Below, piece after piece: positions 49,942 through 59,042 of a DNA stretch of 64,000 nucleotides; the stretch's first letter is position 1, and every line of letters begins with the position of its first letter. Under the pieces are notes generated by a model. That model worked only from the letters and a program-made list of their open reading frames with translations. It searched no databases and was not told the origin of the DNA. This DNA is from Micromonospora coriariae (GTDB lineage Bacteria > Actinomycetota > Actinomycetes > Mycobacteriales > Micromonosporaceae): positions 496,001 to 560,000 of the forward strand of contig NZ_LT607412.1 in assembly GCF_900091455.1 (NCBI RefSeq), in the 5' to 3' direction. The translations under genes and the position numbers were made by a program.

Positions 49942-51572
49942 CGGCCGCCACCACCGCTGACGGTCAGCACGCGCAACGCATCGACCACCTCGGCCGGGTC
50001 GATGCCGCTGAGGCACGGGTGCGCGGGCACCGGGCAACTGGCGGCCCGGGTGTCCCGGCAGGGCGCGTCGGCGTTGCCGAGCCGGACGGTGGGCACCCGG
50101 TAGGGCCCCCACTGCCCGAACGGGACGGTCGGCGCGAAGAGACTCACCACCGGCACCCCGGCCGCGGCGGCGAGGTGTGCCGGCCCGGTGTTGCCGACCA
50201 CCACCGCTCCGGCGTCGGCGACGATCGCGGCCAGCCCGGGCAGGTCCGTCCGGCCACCCAGATCGGTACCGCCGGCCGCCGCGACCCGGGCGGTCACGTC
50301 ACGCTCGTCGGGGCCGCCGGTGACCAGCACCCGGTGCCCGGCGGCGGTCAGTGACCTGGCGATCCGGGCCGCCAGCTCGGGCGGGCAGGCCCGGCTCGAC
50401 GCGGCCGAGCCGGGGTGCAGCACCACGTAGCCGGGGTCACCGAGGTCGGCCGGTCGGGGCGGCAGGGCGTCCGGCCGCAGCCGCAGCACGGGTTCGTCGT
50501 CGACGGGCAGCCGGTGGCCGGCCGCGGCGGCGAGGGAGAGAGCACGTTCGGGTTCGGGGACGCCGACGGGCACCCGGTGGCGCACGTCCAGCAGGGAACC
50601 CGGGTAGTCGTCGCTGATCGCGGAGATCCGGCGGATCCCCGCCATCCGCAGCAGCAGCGCCAGCGGCAGCGCGGACTGGTGGAACGAGGTGAACACCACC
50701 GCCTCGTCCGCGCCGACCGCGGCGAGGCGCGCGATCAGGGTCCGCATGGCGTCCGGTTCGACAGGCGCCGGCGCGGGATCGATCCACGGCAGCGGATGTT
50801 CGATGATCTCGTCCACGCCGGGCAGCAGGTCGGCGGCCGCGCGCCCGCGTGGCCCGCACAGCAGCACCACCCGCTGCGCGCCGGCCGCGACGGCGCGGAT
50901 CGCCGGCCCGGTGACCAGAACGTCCCCGGCCGAGTCCGACCGCACCACGAGTGCCGTCCCCGCCCGCTCGCGGACCGGACCCGGCACGGCGCGCACCGCC
51001 TGCTGGCGGCGCAGGATCTCATCCACCGCCGACGGTAGATCGCTGGCCAGCCACCCGGCGGCGGCGACCTCCTCCGGTCGGGTCACCGGGGTGGGCACCA
51101 GCACACCTGTCGCCCCCGCCGCCAGCGCGGCGGCCACGTCCCGACCGATGTCGCCCACCAGCACGCAGCGCGACGCGCGCGTGCCGAGCTCCCGTGCGGC
51201 GGCGTGCACCAGGCCGGGGGCCGGCTTGCGGCACTCGCAGCCGTCGGCGTCGTCGTGCGGGCAGACCAGCCACGCGTCGAAGCGCCCCAGCAGCTCCTCG
51301 ATCCGGGCGTGCACCGCCCGCATCTGCTCCGCACTGAAGTAGCCACGGGCCAGACCGGACTGGTTGGTCACCACCGCCAGCCGCAACCCGGCGGCCCGCA
51401 GCCGGTCCAGCGCCGCTCGCGCCCCCGGCACCGGCCGTACCTTCTCCGGATCACCGTTGTACGGCACGTCCTCGATCAGGGTGCCGTCGCGGTCCAGCAG
51501 CACCGCGTCGTACAGGACGGGGCGGATGCCCTCGACAGGCCCGGAACCGGCCCGGCCAGCACCGGCGTACAC
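49938..51572 (-). CDS. Fusion of GmhB-like phosphatase and GT9 glycosyltransferase
   Basis: The 544-residue protein joins two enzymes. An HAD-IIIA phosphatase (about 20-180) shows LLDRDGTL with DxD at 27-29, VVTNQSG, and the zinc loop CPHDDADGCECRKP (Cys104, His106, Cys112, Cys114) specific to GmhB. A GT9 transferase (about 200-540) has VLHPGSAASSRACP and VVVGNTGPAHLAAAAGVPVVSLFAP. GmhB removes the 7-phosphate of heptose bisphosphate; GT9 enzymes use ADP-heptose. GTG 51572 is taken as start; GTG 51617 is also open. It is first in the operon. Confidence 0.85.
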   Translation of the reverse strand: MYAGAGRAGSGPVEGIRPVLYDAVLLDRDGTLIEDVPYNGDPEKVRPVPGARAALDRLRAAGLRLAVVTNQSGLARGYFSAEQMRAVHARIEELLGRFDAWLVCPHDDADGCECRKPAPGLVHAAARELGTRASRCVLVGDIGRDVAAALAAGATGVLVPTPVTRPEEVAAAGWLASDLPSAVDEILRRQQAVRAVPGPVRERAGTALVVRSDSAGDVLVTGPAIRAVAAGAQRVVLLCGPRGRAAADLLPGVDEIIEHPLPWIDPAPAPVEPDAMRTLIARLAAVGADEAVVFTSFHQSALPLALLLRMAGIRRISAISDDYPGSLLDVRHRVPVGVPEPERALSLAAAAGHRLPVDDEPVLRLRPDALPPRPADLGDPGYVVLHPGSAASSRACPPELAARIARSLTAAGHRVLVTGGPDERDVTARVAAAGGTDLGGRTDLPGLAAIVADAGAVVVGNTGPAHLAAAAGVPVVSLFAPTVPFGQWGPYRVPTVRLGNADAPCRDTRAASCPVPAHPCLSGIDPAEVVDALRVLTVSGGGGR

Positions 51573-51772
51573 CCGGGCTGACCTGCGCTGATCCGGATCC
51601 TCCTGGTCCTGTCGCACAGGCGGCGGGTTCCCTGCGCCCCGAGGAGTAAACGTCGTCGTCGGCGCGGTGGGCCAGCGCCGCCGGCGGCGCCCCGCGTCGG
51701 CCTTACCCGCAGTCCCCGAGAAGCTAACCCGACGGGCCGTTAGCCTCCTTCTCCCCGGGGTATGGGAGTCCA

Positions 51773-52219
51773 GTGGCGATTGTGGAGAAAGTGATCGACG
51801 CTTCCCCCCAGCAGGTGTTCGACGTGCTGGCCGACGGGTGGACGTACAGCGACTGGGTGGTCGGCACCGCGCACGTCCGGGACGTGGACGAGGCCTGGCC
51901 GCGGGCGGGCAGCCAGCTGCACCACCGGGCCGGGCCGTGGCCGTTCTCGTTGCAGGACGCCTCCACCGTGCTGGTCTGCGAGCCACCGCACCGGCTCGTG
52001 CTGCGCGCCGGTCTCTGGCCGGCCGGCGAGGCGATCGTGGCCTTCACCCTGGAACCGGTCGGCGAGGGCGCCACCCGGGTCCGCATCGGGGAGGACTTCG
52101 CCGCCGGTCCGCTGCGCTGGATCCGCAACAAGATCAATGATCTCGTGCTGCACCTGCGCAACCGGGAGACGCTGGACCGGCTGTCCGACATCGCCACCCG
52201 CCAGAAGGGGACGCCGTGA
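51773..52219 (+). CDS. SRPBCC-family lipid/ligand-binding protein
   Basis: The 148-residue protein has the START/Bet v1-like fold. It begins MAIVEKVIDASPQQVFDVLADGWTYSDWVVGT and has WPRAGSQLHHRAGPWPFSLQDASTV and a C-terminal long helix ending in RLSDIATRQKGTP. It starts at GTG 51773. Its TGA overlaps the GTG of the SDR by four bases, so the two are co-translated. Such pairs often bind and oxidise or reduce a hydrophobic compound, but none is identified. Confidence 0.87.
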   Translation: MAIVEKVIDASPQQVFDVLADGWTYSDWVVGTAHVRDVDEAWPRAGSQLHHRAGPWPFSLQDASTVLVCEPPHRLVLRAGLWPAGEAIVAFTLEPVGEGATRVRIGEDFAAGPLRWIRNKINDLVLHLRNRETLDRLSDIATRQKGTP

Positions 52220-53217
52220 CGCGGACGGTGGTGGTGACCGGCGCGAGCGCCGGCGTCGGTCGGGCCGTCGCACACGCGTACGCGGCCCGGGGCGCCCGGC
52301 TGGCGCTGCTGGCCCGTGGCGAGGCGGGCCTGGCCGCGGCCGAGCAGGAGTGCCGGCGGCGCGGCGCCACTGACGTACGCGTGTACCGGGTCGACGTCGC
52401 CGACGCGGGTGCCGTGCAGCAGGCCGCCGACGACGTGGTGCACCGGTGGGGCCGCATCGACGTGTGGATCAACAACGCGATGGTGTCGGTGTTCGCACCG
52501 GCATGGGAGATCCCGGCGCGCGAGTTCCGCCGGGTCACCGAGGTCACCTACCTGGGCACGGTGCACGGCACGCTGGCGGCGCTGCGGCACATGCGCGCGC
52601 ACGGTCGCGGCGCGATCGTGCAGGTGGGCTCGGCGCTGGCCTACCGGGGGATCCCGCTGCAGTCGGCGTACTGCGCAAGCAAGCACGCCGTGCAGGGGTT
52701 CAACGACTCGCTGCGGGCCGAGCTGCTGCACGACTGCCCGGGGGTGAAGCTGTCGATGGTGCAGCTGCCCGCGGTGAACACCCCGCAGTTCTCCTGGGTC
52801 CGCACCCGGCTGCCCCGGCATCCACAGCCGGTGCCGCCGATCTTCACGCCGGAGTTGGCCGCGCGGGCGATCGTCTGGGCCGCCGACCACGGCACCCGGG
52901 AGCTGAACGTGGGCGGCCCGACCTGGCGGGCCCGGCTGGGCGACATCCTGATCCCCGGCCTGCTGGACCGCAAGCTGGCCCGGGACGGGTACGACAGCCA
53001 GCAGACCGGCGACGAGATCGACCGGACCACCTGGCGGGACAATCTCGACCACCCGCTCGACGAGGACCGCGACCGGGGCGCGGCGGGCGTCTTCACCGGC
53101 CGGGCGCGCGGTCGCTCGGCGGCGCTCTGGGTCGGCACCCACAAGCCGGCGCTGTCCGGTGTCGCGCTCGCCGGCGTGGCGCTGGCCGTCGCCGCCGCCG
53201 CGCGACGCCCTCGCTGA
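52216..53217 (+). CDS. Short-chain dehydrogenase/reductase with C-terminal membrane tail
   Basis: The 333-residue SDR has TRTVVVTGASAGVGRAVAHAYA (Rossmann loop), INNAMV, SALAYRGIPLQSAYCASKHAVQGF (Ser, Tyr, Lys) and a C-terminal extension of about 100 residues with a hydrophobic tail (PALSGVALAGVALAVAAAAR). GTG 52216 overlaps the SRPBCC gene. The tail suggests membrane attachment. The substrate is not identified; lipid or polyketide carbonyls are possible. Confidence 0.87.
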   Translation: MTRTVVVTGASAGVGRAVAHAYAARGARLALLARGEAGLAAAEQECRRRGATDVRVYRVDVADAGAVQQAADDVVHRWGRIDVWINNAMVSVFAPAWEIPAREFRRVTEVTYLGTVHGTLAALRHMRAHGRGAIVQVGSALAYRGIPLQSAYCASKHAVQGFNDSLRAELLHDCPGVKLSMVQLPAVNTPQFSWVRTRLPRHPQPVPPIFTPELAARAIVWAADHGTRELNVGGPTWRARLGDILIPGLLDRKLARDGYDSQQTGDEIDRTTWRDNLDHPLDEDRDRGAAGVFTGRARGRSAALWVGTHKPALSGVALAGVALAVAAAARRPR

Positions 53218-53360
53218 CCTGGGGTTGGAGCAGCCGAGCGGCGCTCGTACCCAGCACAGGGACACCGTCCGCAACGCCCGGTCGGGGAGCCTTTCCAACC
53301 CGGATGTGGCAACTGGCTACCCTCTCAGGTAGCCCTGTCCGCAAACCGAGGATGTCCGAC

Positions 53361-54128
53361 ATGATCGAGCCCGTGCAGCTGCCGTCGCCGTGGCGGGACG
53401 CGCGCCTGACCGTCGTGGTGCCCACCTACAACGAGGCGGGCAACCTCCCGGCGCTGGTCGAGCGGCTGCTCGCACTGCCGCTGCCGGGGCTGCGCATCCT
53501 CGTTGCCGACGACAACTCCCCCGACGGCACGGGCGAGGTGGCCGACAAGTTGGCCATCGAGCACCCGGACCGGGTCGAGGTGGTGCACCGGGCTGGCAAG
53601 GAGGGCCTGGGCCGGGCCTACGTGGACGGGATGGGGCGGGCGCTCGACGGCGGCGCCGAGTACGTGGCGCAGATGGACGCGGACCTGTCCCACCCGCCGG
53701 AGGCGCTGCCGGGGATGCTGGGCGCGCTGCTCTCCACCCAGGCCGGCGTGGTGATCGGTTCCCGGTACGTGCCCGGCGGCGAGCTGGACGAGAACTGGCC
53801 GCTGTACCGCCGGGCACTGAGCGGTTGGGCGAACCTCTACGTGCACACGCTGCTGCGGGTGCGGATCCGGGACCTGACCGCCGGCTTCAAGATCTGGCGG
53901 GCCGACGCGCTGCGGGACATCGACCTGAACCGGGTGCAGTCCAACGGCTACAGCTTCCAGGTCGAGATGCACTACCTGGCCACCAAGCTGGGGCACACGA
54001 TCCTGGAGGTGCCGATCCGCTTCGAGGAGCGGCGCGACGGCGAATCCAAGATGACCACGGCGACCAAGATCGAGAGTGCCTTGATGCCGTTCCGCCTGCG
54101 CAGCAAGCACCGCAACATCACCAGCTGA
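53361..54128 (+). CDS. Polyprenol monophosphomannose synthase
   Basis: The 255-residue GT2 enzyme transfers mannose from GDP-mannose to polyprenol phosphate, giving the lipid-linked donor for mannan and PIM/LAM or protein mannosylation. Motifs: TVVVPTYNEAGNLPALVE, LVADDNSPDGT, QMDADLSHPP (DAD at 106-108) and LTAGFKIWRADAL. It is the free-standing Ppm1-type without a membrane domain. ATG 53361 has GAGG about 8 bases before it; ATG 53352 in frame is too close to the ribosome site. It is a logical partner of the PIM cluster. Confidence 0.92.
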   Translation: MIEPVQLPSPWRDARLTVVVPTYNEAGNLPALVERLLALPLPGLRILVADDNSPDGTGEVADKLAIEHPDRVEVVHRAGKEGLGRAYVDGMGRALDGGAEYVAQMDADLSHPPEALPGMLGALLSTQAGVVIGSRYVPGGELDENWPLYRRALSGWANLYVHTLLRVRIRDLTAGFKIWRADALRDIDLNRVQSNGYSFQVEMHYLATKLGHTILEVPIRFEERRDGESKMTTATKIESALMPFRLRSKHRNITS

Positions 54129-54136
54129 CCCGTCCA

Positions 54137-54166
54137 CCGGCCCGCCCCGTTCGCGGGGCGGGCCGG
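54137..54166. terminator. Hairpin with TTCG loop
   Basis: A perfect 13-bp inverted repeat (54137-54149 and 54154-54166) closes a TTCG tetraloop, 8 bases after the mannosyltransferase stop and 11 bases from the oxidoreductase stop on the other strand. Confidence 0.8.
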
Positions 54167-54177
54167 CCAGGGCGCGG

Positions 54178-55785
54178 TCAGTCGGGGTAGACCGCCCGGT
54201 GCGCGGTGGCGATGGCGGCGGCGTAGGCGCGGCCGGTGAGCGCACGGTCGCGCGCGAGCGCCGCACGGGCCGCGTTCGCGCCGGGCGCGCCGTGCACCCC
54301 GCCGCCGGGATGCGCCGACGCGCTGGCCAGGAAGAGCCGGTCCACCGGGGTGTCCGCCCGGCCCAGGCCGGGGATCGGGCGCAGGAACAGCTGCTGGTAC
54401 GCGGCGGCGGTGCCACCGCCGAGCGTGCCGCCGACCAGGCTCGGATTGCCCTTCTCCAGGTCGGCCGGGCCGGCCACGTGCCGGCCGACGATGAGCTGCC
54501 GGAAACCCGGTGCGGCCGCCTCCAGCACGTCCTCCATCCGCTGGACGTGCCCAGCGACCTCCTCGGCCCGCCAGTCCCGGCGGAACGGCAGGTGCGTGTA
54601 CGACCAGAGCGACTCGGTGCCCGGCGGGGAGTGGCTGGGATCGGCGACCGACATCTGCCCGAGCAGCAGGAACGGGTCGCGCGGCAGCTCGCCGCGGGCC
54701 AGCTCGCCGGAGTACCGGGTGAGTCCGTCCAGGTCGGCGCCCAGGTGCACGGTGCCGGCACCGGCCACCTCCCGGTTCGTCCACGGCACCGGCGCGCTGA
54801 GCGCCCAGTCCACCTTCAGCGTCGAGCCGTCCCACCGGAAGTGCGCCAGGTCCTCCACCAGGCGCGACGGCAGCGCCGCCGCGCCGACCAGGTCGAGGTA
54901 GAGCGCCGGCGCGGGTACGTCCGCGAGCACGGCCCGCCGGGCACGCCACAGGAGGCCGCCCTCCGTGCGCACCCCCATCGCCCGGCCCCGGGCGGTGAGC
55001 ACCCGGTCGACCCGGGCCCCGTAGACGATCCGGCCGCCGCGCTCCTGCAGCCGGGCCACCAGCGCGTTGGTGATGTGCTGCGCGCCACCGTCGGGCACCG
55101 GCCAGCCGACCTGCTGACCGAGCATGGCCAGCAGCCAGCCGTACACCCCGGAGCCGGCCTCCTCCGGGGACAGGTCGGTGTGCAGGGCGCAGCCGGCGAG
55201 CAGCGCCGGCCCGCCGTCGCCGTCGAAGAGTTCGCCGCCGAGCTTGCGGACCGGCACCACCAGCCGCCGAGCCAACCGCAACGCTCCGGCGACCCGCATC
55301 CGCCGCAGCAGAGCCAGCCCGCCCCGCACCGGTGGGAACGGCGTGGTGATGGTCGTCAGCATCGGCTCGGCCACCTCGAGCCAGTCGGTGTACGCGTTCA
55401 GCCACCGCTTGCCGTCACCGGGCGCGAACCGTTCCAGCGAGGCGGCGGTGACGTCCGGGTCCCGGTTGATCACCGCGGCGCGGCCGTCCGGGAGCAGGTG
55501 CGCCAGCACGTCCGGCGAGTGCCGCCAGGACAGCCCGTACCGGTCGAGGTCGAGCCCCGCCAGCACCGGCGAGGAGTACCCCAGGGGGTAGAAGGAGCTG
55601 TAGAGGTCGCTGAGGTAGCCGGGCGCGGTCACCTCGGCGGAGCGGACCGCGCCGCCGGGCACCGCGGTCGCCTCCAGCACCACGACGTCCCATCCGGCGT
55701 CCGCCAGCAGGTTGGCCGCTACCAGGCCGTTGTGGCCGGCCCCGACGACGACGGCGTCCGCGCTCTCCGCGCCGGTGGTGGTCAT
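54178..55785 (-). CDS. FAD-dependent oxidoreductase (phytoene desaturase-like)
   Basis: The 535-residue protein begins with the dinucleotide-binding loop DAVVVGAGHNGLVAANLLADAGWDVVVLEA and ends with a second FAD-binding stretch ASAHPGGGVHGAPGANAARAAL. It resembles the CrtI/phytoene desaturase-like group, whose members mostly act on isoprenoids or unknown lipids. No carotenoid genes (crtB, crtE) are nearby, so a carotenoid role is not supported. Start ATG 55785. It is divergent from the aldehyde dehydrogenase, with a 72-base gap. Confidence 0.85.
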   Translation of the reverse strand: MTTTGAESADAVVVGAGHNGLVAANLLADAGWDVVVLEATAVPGGAVRSAEVTAPGYLSDLYSSFYPLGYSSPVLAGLDLDRYGLSWRHSPDVLAHLLPDGRAAVINRDPDVTAASLERFAPGDGKRWLNAYTDWLEVAEPMLTTITTPFPPVRGGLALLRRMRVAGALRLARRLVVPVRKLGGELFDGDGGPALLAGCALHTDLSPEEAGSGVYGWLLAMLGQQVGWPVPDGGAQHITNALVARLQERGGRIVYGARVDRVLTARGRAMGVRTEGGLLWRARRAVLADVPAPALYLDLVGAAALPSRLVEDLAHFRWDGSTLKVDWALSAPVPWTNREVAGAGTVHLGADLDGLTRYSGELARGELPRDPFLLLGQMSVADPSHSPPGTESLWSYTHLPFRRDWRAEEVAGHVQRMEDVLEAAAPGFRQLIVGRHVAGPADLEKGNPSLVGGTLGGGTAAAYQQLFLRPIPGLGRADTPVDRLFLASASAHPGGGVHGAPGANAARAALARDRALTGRAYAAAIATAHRAVYPD

Positions 55786-55857
55786 CCGATCCGCCTACCC
55801 GGCGTGCAACCGGGCGAAACGCGTTTGCCTCGCCGGGGCCGGGGCATCCAGCGTCGC

Positions 55858-57291
55858 ATGTACACGGTTGCGCAGTTGATAGGCGGGGTGTGGGGCGCGG
55901 GCGGCGGGGGTGGTGAGCTGGTCGTGCATGATCCGGCGGACGGTTCGCCGGTCAGCTCGGTGCCGGTGGCGACGGCCGACGAGGTCGCCAAGGCGGTGGG
56001 GGCGGCGCGCGAAGCGGCGGCGGAGTGGGCGTCGACGGCGCCGGCCGCGCGGGCGGCGGCGGTGCACCGGGCCGCGGACGCGGTGGCGGCGGTGACCGAG
56101 GACCTGGCCGCGGCGGTCACCGCGGAGATGGGCAAGCCGCTGGCGGATGCCCGTGGCGGCGTCGAGGCGGGCATTGGCACCCTGCGACAGTACGCCGAGC
56201 TGGCCCCGCTGCGGGGCGGGCGGACGCTGCACGGCGAACCGGACGCGCTGGACTTCATGACCCCGCAGCCGCGTGGCGTGGTCGCCGCGATCACCCCGTG
56301 GAACGACCCGGTGGCGGTCTCCTGCGGTTTGCTGGGCGCGGCCCTGGTCACCGGCAACGTGGTGCTCTACAAGCCGAGTGAACGGACCCCGACGACCGGG
56401 TGGCTGCTGGCCCGGGCGCTCGACCAGGCCCTGCCGGCCGGGGTGCTGTCCCTGCTCACCGGTGGTCCCGAGGTCGGTGCGGCGCTGGCCGGCCAGGAGG
56501 TGGACGTGGTGGCGCACGTCGGGTCCACCGCCACCGGCCGGGCCATCGCCGCGGCCTGCGCCGGCACCGGCGCGAAGGCGCTGCTGGAGAACGGTGGCAG
56601 CGATCCGCTGGTGATCGACGCCAACGTGGACCCGATCTGGGCGGCGGAGCAGGCGGCGCTGGGCGCGTTCGCCAACGCCGGGCAGATCTGCGTCGCGGTG
56701 GAGAGGATCTACGTGCACCGGGACGTGGCCGAGGAGTTCGTGGCCGCGCTGGTGGAGCGGGCCGAGGCGCTGCGGATGGGCCCGGGCCGCGACCCGGAGA
56801 CCGAGGTGGGTCCGCTTGTCGACCGGCGGCACCGCGACCACGTGCACGGTCAGGTCACCGCGGCGGTGGCGGCGGGCGCGCGGCTGCGCACCGGCGGCGA
56901 GCTGCCGGACGGTCCGGGCTCGTTCTATCCGGCCACAGTGGTCGCCGACTGCCGACACGACATGCCGCTGGTGCGGGAGGAGACGTTCGGGCCGGTCGCC
57001 CCGGTGGTGGTGGTCGACTCGTTCCACGAGGCCCTGCGCTGCGCCGCGGACTCCCCGTACGGGCTGGCTGCCACTGTGCTGACCGCGTCGATGAGCCACG
57101 CGCAGCGGGCCTGGCGGGAGCTGCCGGTGGGCACCGTGAAGGTCAACTCGGTGTTCGGTGGCGCACCGGGCGGCGCCGCGCACCCGCGTCGGGCCAGTGG
57201 GCAGGGCTTCGGGTACGGCCCGGAGCTGCTGGACGAGTTCACCGCCACGAAGGCCGTACACATCGAGCCGCCGGGCGGTGGGCACTGGTGA
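55858..57291 (+). CDS. Aldehyde dehydrogenase family protein
   Basis: The 477-residue NAD(P)-dependent dehydrogenase has AAITPWNDPVAVS (start of the cofactor site), GSTATGRAIAAAC, ALLENGGSDPLVI with the conserved Glu and FANAGQICVAVERIYVH with the catalytic Cys. EETFGPVAPVVVV is the second conserved region. It oxidises an aldehyde to an acid; the substrate is not clear. Start ATG 55858 (MYTVAQLIGGVWGAG). The N-terminal region carries a run of five Gly (GAGGGGGEL). Confidence 0.9.
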   Translation: MYTVAQLIGGVWGAGGGGGELVVHDPADGSPVSSVPVATADEVAKAVGAAREAAAEWASTAPAARAAAVHRAADAVAAVTEDLAAAVTAEMGKPLADARGGVEAGIGTLRQYAELAPLRGGRTLHGEPDALDFMTPQPRGVVAAITPWNDPVAVSCGLLGAALVTGNVVLYKPSERTPTTGWLLARALDQALPAGVLSLLTGGPEVGAALAGQEVDVVAHVGSTATGRAIAAACAGTGAKALLENGGSDPLVIDANVDPIWAAEQAALGAFANAGQICVAVERIYVHRDVAEEFVAALVERAEALRMGPGRDPETEVGPLVDRRHRDHVHGQVTAAVAAGARLRTGGELPDGPGSFYPATVVADCRHDMPLVREETFGPVAPVVVVDSFHEALRCAADSPYGLAATVLTASMSHAQRAWRELPVGTVKVNSVFGGAPGGAAHPRRASGQGFGYGPELLDEFTATKAVHIEPPGGGHW

Positions 57292-57295
57292 TGAA

Positions 57296-57336
57296 CGGTA
57301 CGGGCGGGCGCGGGGCCGCCGCGTCCGCCCGTACCG
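57296..57336. terminator. Hairpin between aldehyde dehydrogenase and ChaB genes
   Basis: A perfect 12-bp inverted repeat (57296-57307 and 57325-57336), with further pairs possible inside, lies just after the dehydrogenase stop in the gap between converging genes. Confidence 0.75.
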
Positions 57337-57381
57337 CATGCGTGTGCCGCCGGCGTGGGCCGCGCACCGGCGTCGCGACGG

Positions 57382-57783
57382 TCAGTCGCCGCGGGCCTTG
57401 CGGGTGGCCCGATCGTTGGCCTTCTCGATCGCCTTGACCAGCTCCGGCTTGCTCATGCTGGACCGGCCGGGCACGTCCAACTCGCGGGCCACCGACATCA
57501 GGTGGTCCTTGCTGGCGTTGGCGTCCACCCCGCCCGCGGTGGGAGCCCGTCGTTCCGGCCCCCCGCCGGCGGCCTGGCGATCGCTCGGGCCCTTGCGGCC
57601 CTTCGGCTCCCAGTGATCGCCCACCTTCTCGAACTGGTGCTTCACCGCGGCGAAGGCTGTGCGGTGCGACCGCTCCCCCTCGCCGTACGTCTCGACCGCC
57701 GAGTCGTGCGTCTTTTCCCAGGTGCGCTGCGCCTTGTCCGGGGAGCGTCGCAGCGTGCTGGGCAGGTCTTCGCGCCCGGGCAT
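57382..57783 (-). CDS. ChaB-family protein with Rho-N/SAP-like tail
   Basis: The 133-residue protein starts with a ChaB domain (MPGREDLPSTLRRSPDKAQRTWEKTHDSAVETYGEGERSHRTAFAAVKHQFEK cannot be given in full; key parts are LPSTLRRSPDKAQRTW and YGEGERSHRTAFAAVK). A polar linker follows, then a helical end, MSVARELDVPGRSSMSKPEL, typical of Rho-N or SAP-like tails that bind nucleic acid. ChaB in E. coli is linked to cation transport only by name. Start ATG 57783; AGGAGGA lies before it. Confidence 0.88.
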   Translation of the reverse strand: MPGREDLPSTLRRSPDKAQRTWEKTHDSAVETYGEGERSHRTAFAAVKHQFEKVGDHWEPKGRKGPSDRQAAGGGPERRAPTAGGVDANASKDHLMSVARELDVPGRSSMSKPELVKAIEKANDRATRKARGD

Positions 57784-57918
57784 CTCGTCCTCCTCCGTGT
57801 CGACAGGATCACCGTGACCGTTCCCCGCTGACGGGGCGGCAAACCATACGCGGCGGCCAGCCGACGGTGGGCGTGTTTGTCGATTTCCCGGCGCGGGTAC
57901 CGGCCGGGCCAGGCCCGA

Positions 57919-57938
57919 CCGGATGACCGGTCATCCGG
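57919..57938. promoter_or_regulatory. 20-base perfect palindrome upstream of the YihY/BrkB gene
   Basis: CCGGATGACC and its complement form a perfect 20-bp palindrome that ends 24 bases before ATG 57962. An operator-like dimer site in a 178-base divergent gap is a reasonable reading; a ribosome-site role is excluded by the distance. Confidence 0.45.
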
Positions 57939-57961
57939 CGGCCGGGGCACAGGGAGCGGGC

Positions 57962-58942
57962 ATGACGACCACGGATCCCGGTACGACGCTCGGCGGCACA
58001 CTCGGCACCCGGGTACCCCGGCGGATACGGCAGCTGAGCTGGCGAACCTGGCGTGGGGTGGTGGTCCGCAGCGCGCGGAACTTCGTCGCCGACAACTGCT
58101 CCGACTGGGCCGCCGCGCTGACCTACTACGGAGTCCTGGCGCTCTTTCCGTCCGCCATCGTGGTGGTGGCCCTGGTCGGCCTGGTCTCCAACGGCGAACA
58201 GACCGTGGCCACGGTGGTCGACCTGGCCAGGCAGATGGGCGCCGGGTCGGTGGTCGCCGACGACGGCATCGTCAAGGTGATCGGTGAGGTGGTGGACCAG
58301 GAGAGCTCCGCGAAGGCGCTGCTCAGCTTCGGTCTGCTCGGAGCGCTCTGGTCCGCGTCCGGCTTCATCGGGGCGTTCACCCGCGCCTCCAACGCCATCT
58401 ACGGCGTGACCGAGGGCCGGCCGGTCTGGAAGCTGCGACCGTTGCAGATCGGCCTGGCCGCGATCACGCTGGTGCTGCTCGCGGTGGTCGCCCTCGGGCT
58501 GATCGTCAGCGGTCCGGTCACCGACGCGGTCGGCGACCTGATCAACGCCGGTGGCCTGGCCCGCACGGTGTGGAGCGTGGCGAAGTGGCCGGTGCTCGCC
58601 CTGATCATGATGGTGCTGCTGTCACTGCTGTTCTGGATAGCCCCTAACGTGCGGCAGCCCCGGTTCCGCTGGCTCACGCCGGGCGGCGCGGTGGCCCTGT
58701 TCGCCTGGGCGTTGGCCTCCTTCGGCTTCGGCCTCTACGTCGCCAACTTCGGCTCGTACGACGCCACCTACGGCAGCCTGGGAGCGGCCATCGCGTTCCT
58801 GGTCTGGCTCTACCTGTCCAACTCGGCGCTGATGCTGGGGGTACAGATCAACGCAGAGGTGCAGCGCGGCCGGCGGTTGCAGGCCGGCGACCCGGACCCG
58901 GACGAGCCGGTGCTGCCGCCGCGCAAGCCCGCCGAGTCCTGA
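57962..58942 (+). CDS. YihY/BrkB-family inner membrane protein
   Basis: The 326-residue protein has six membrane segments and the family pattern NFVADNCSDWAAALTYYGVLALFPSAIVVVALVG (shortened here) near 40-75, then GLLGALWSASGFIGAFTRASNAIYG. The C-terminal tail is charged. AGGGAG before ATG 57962 decides the start over ATG 57923. Once called RNase BN by error, the family is of unknown function, possibly a transporter or flippase. Divergent from the ChaB gene. Confidence 0.9.
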   Translation: MTTTDPGTTLGGTLGTRVPRRIRQLSWRTWRGVVVRSARNFVADNCSDWAAALTYYGVLALFPSAIVVVALVGLVSNGEQTVATVVDLARQMGAGSVVADDGIVKVIGEVVDQESSAKALLSFGLLGALWSASGFIGAFTRASNAIYGVTEGRPVWKLRPLQIGLAAITLVLLAVVALGLIVSGPVTDAVGDLINAGGLARTVWSVAKWPVLALIMMVLLSLLFWIAPNVRQPRFRWLTPGGAVALFAWALASFGFGLYVANFGSYDATYGSLGAAIAFLVWLYLSNSALMLGVQINAEVQRGRRLQAGDPDPDEPVLPPRKPAES

Positions 58943-59042
58943 GCGCCGTACCGGGCCGAGTGTCCGATCCGGGGCCGGCCCCAGGGCCGGTTCGTGACCC
59001 GGTGCCGGTTTACCGGCCGGGGTGCCGGGTAGCGCAGAAGGC

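Noticed and set aside
54178..55785. Carotenoid phytoene desaturase
   Set aside because: The protein fits the CrtI-like group, but no crtB, crtE or other carotenoid genes are nearby.
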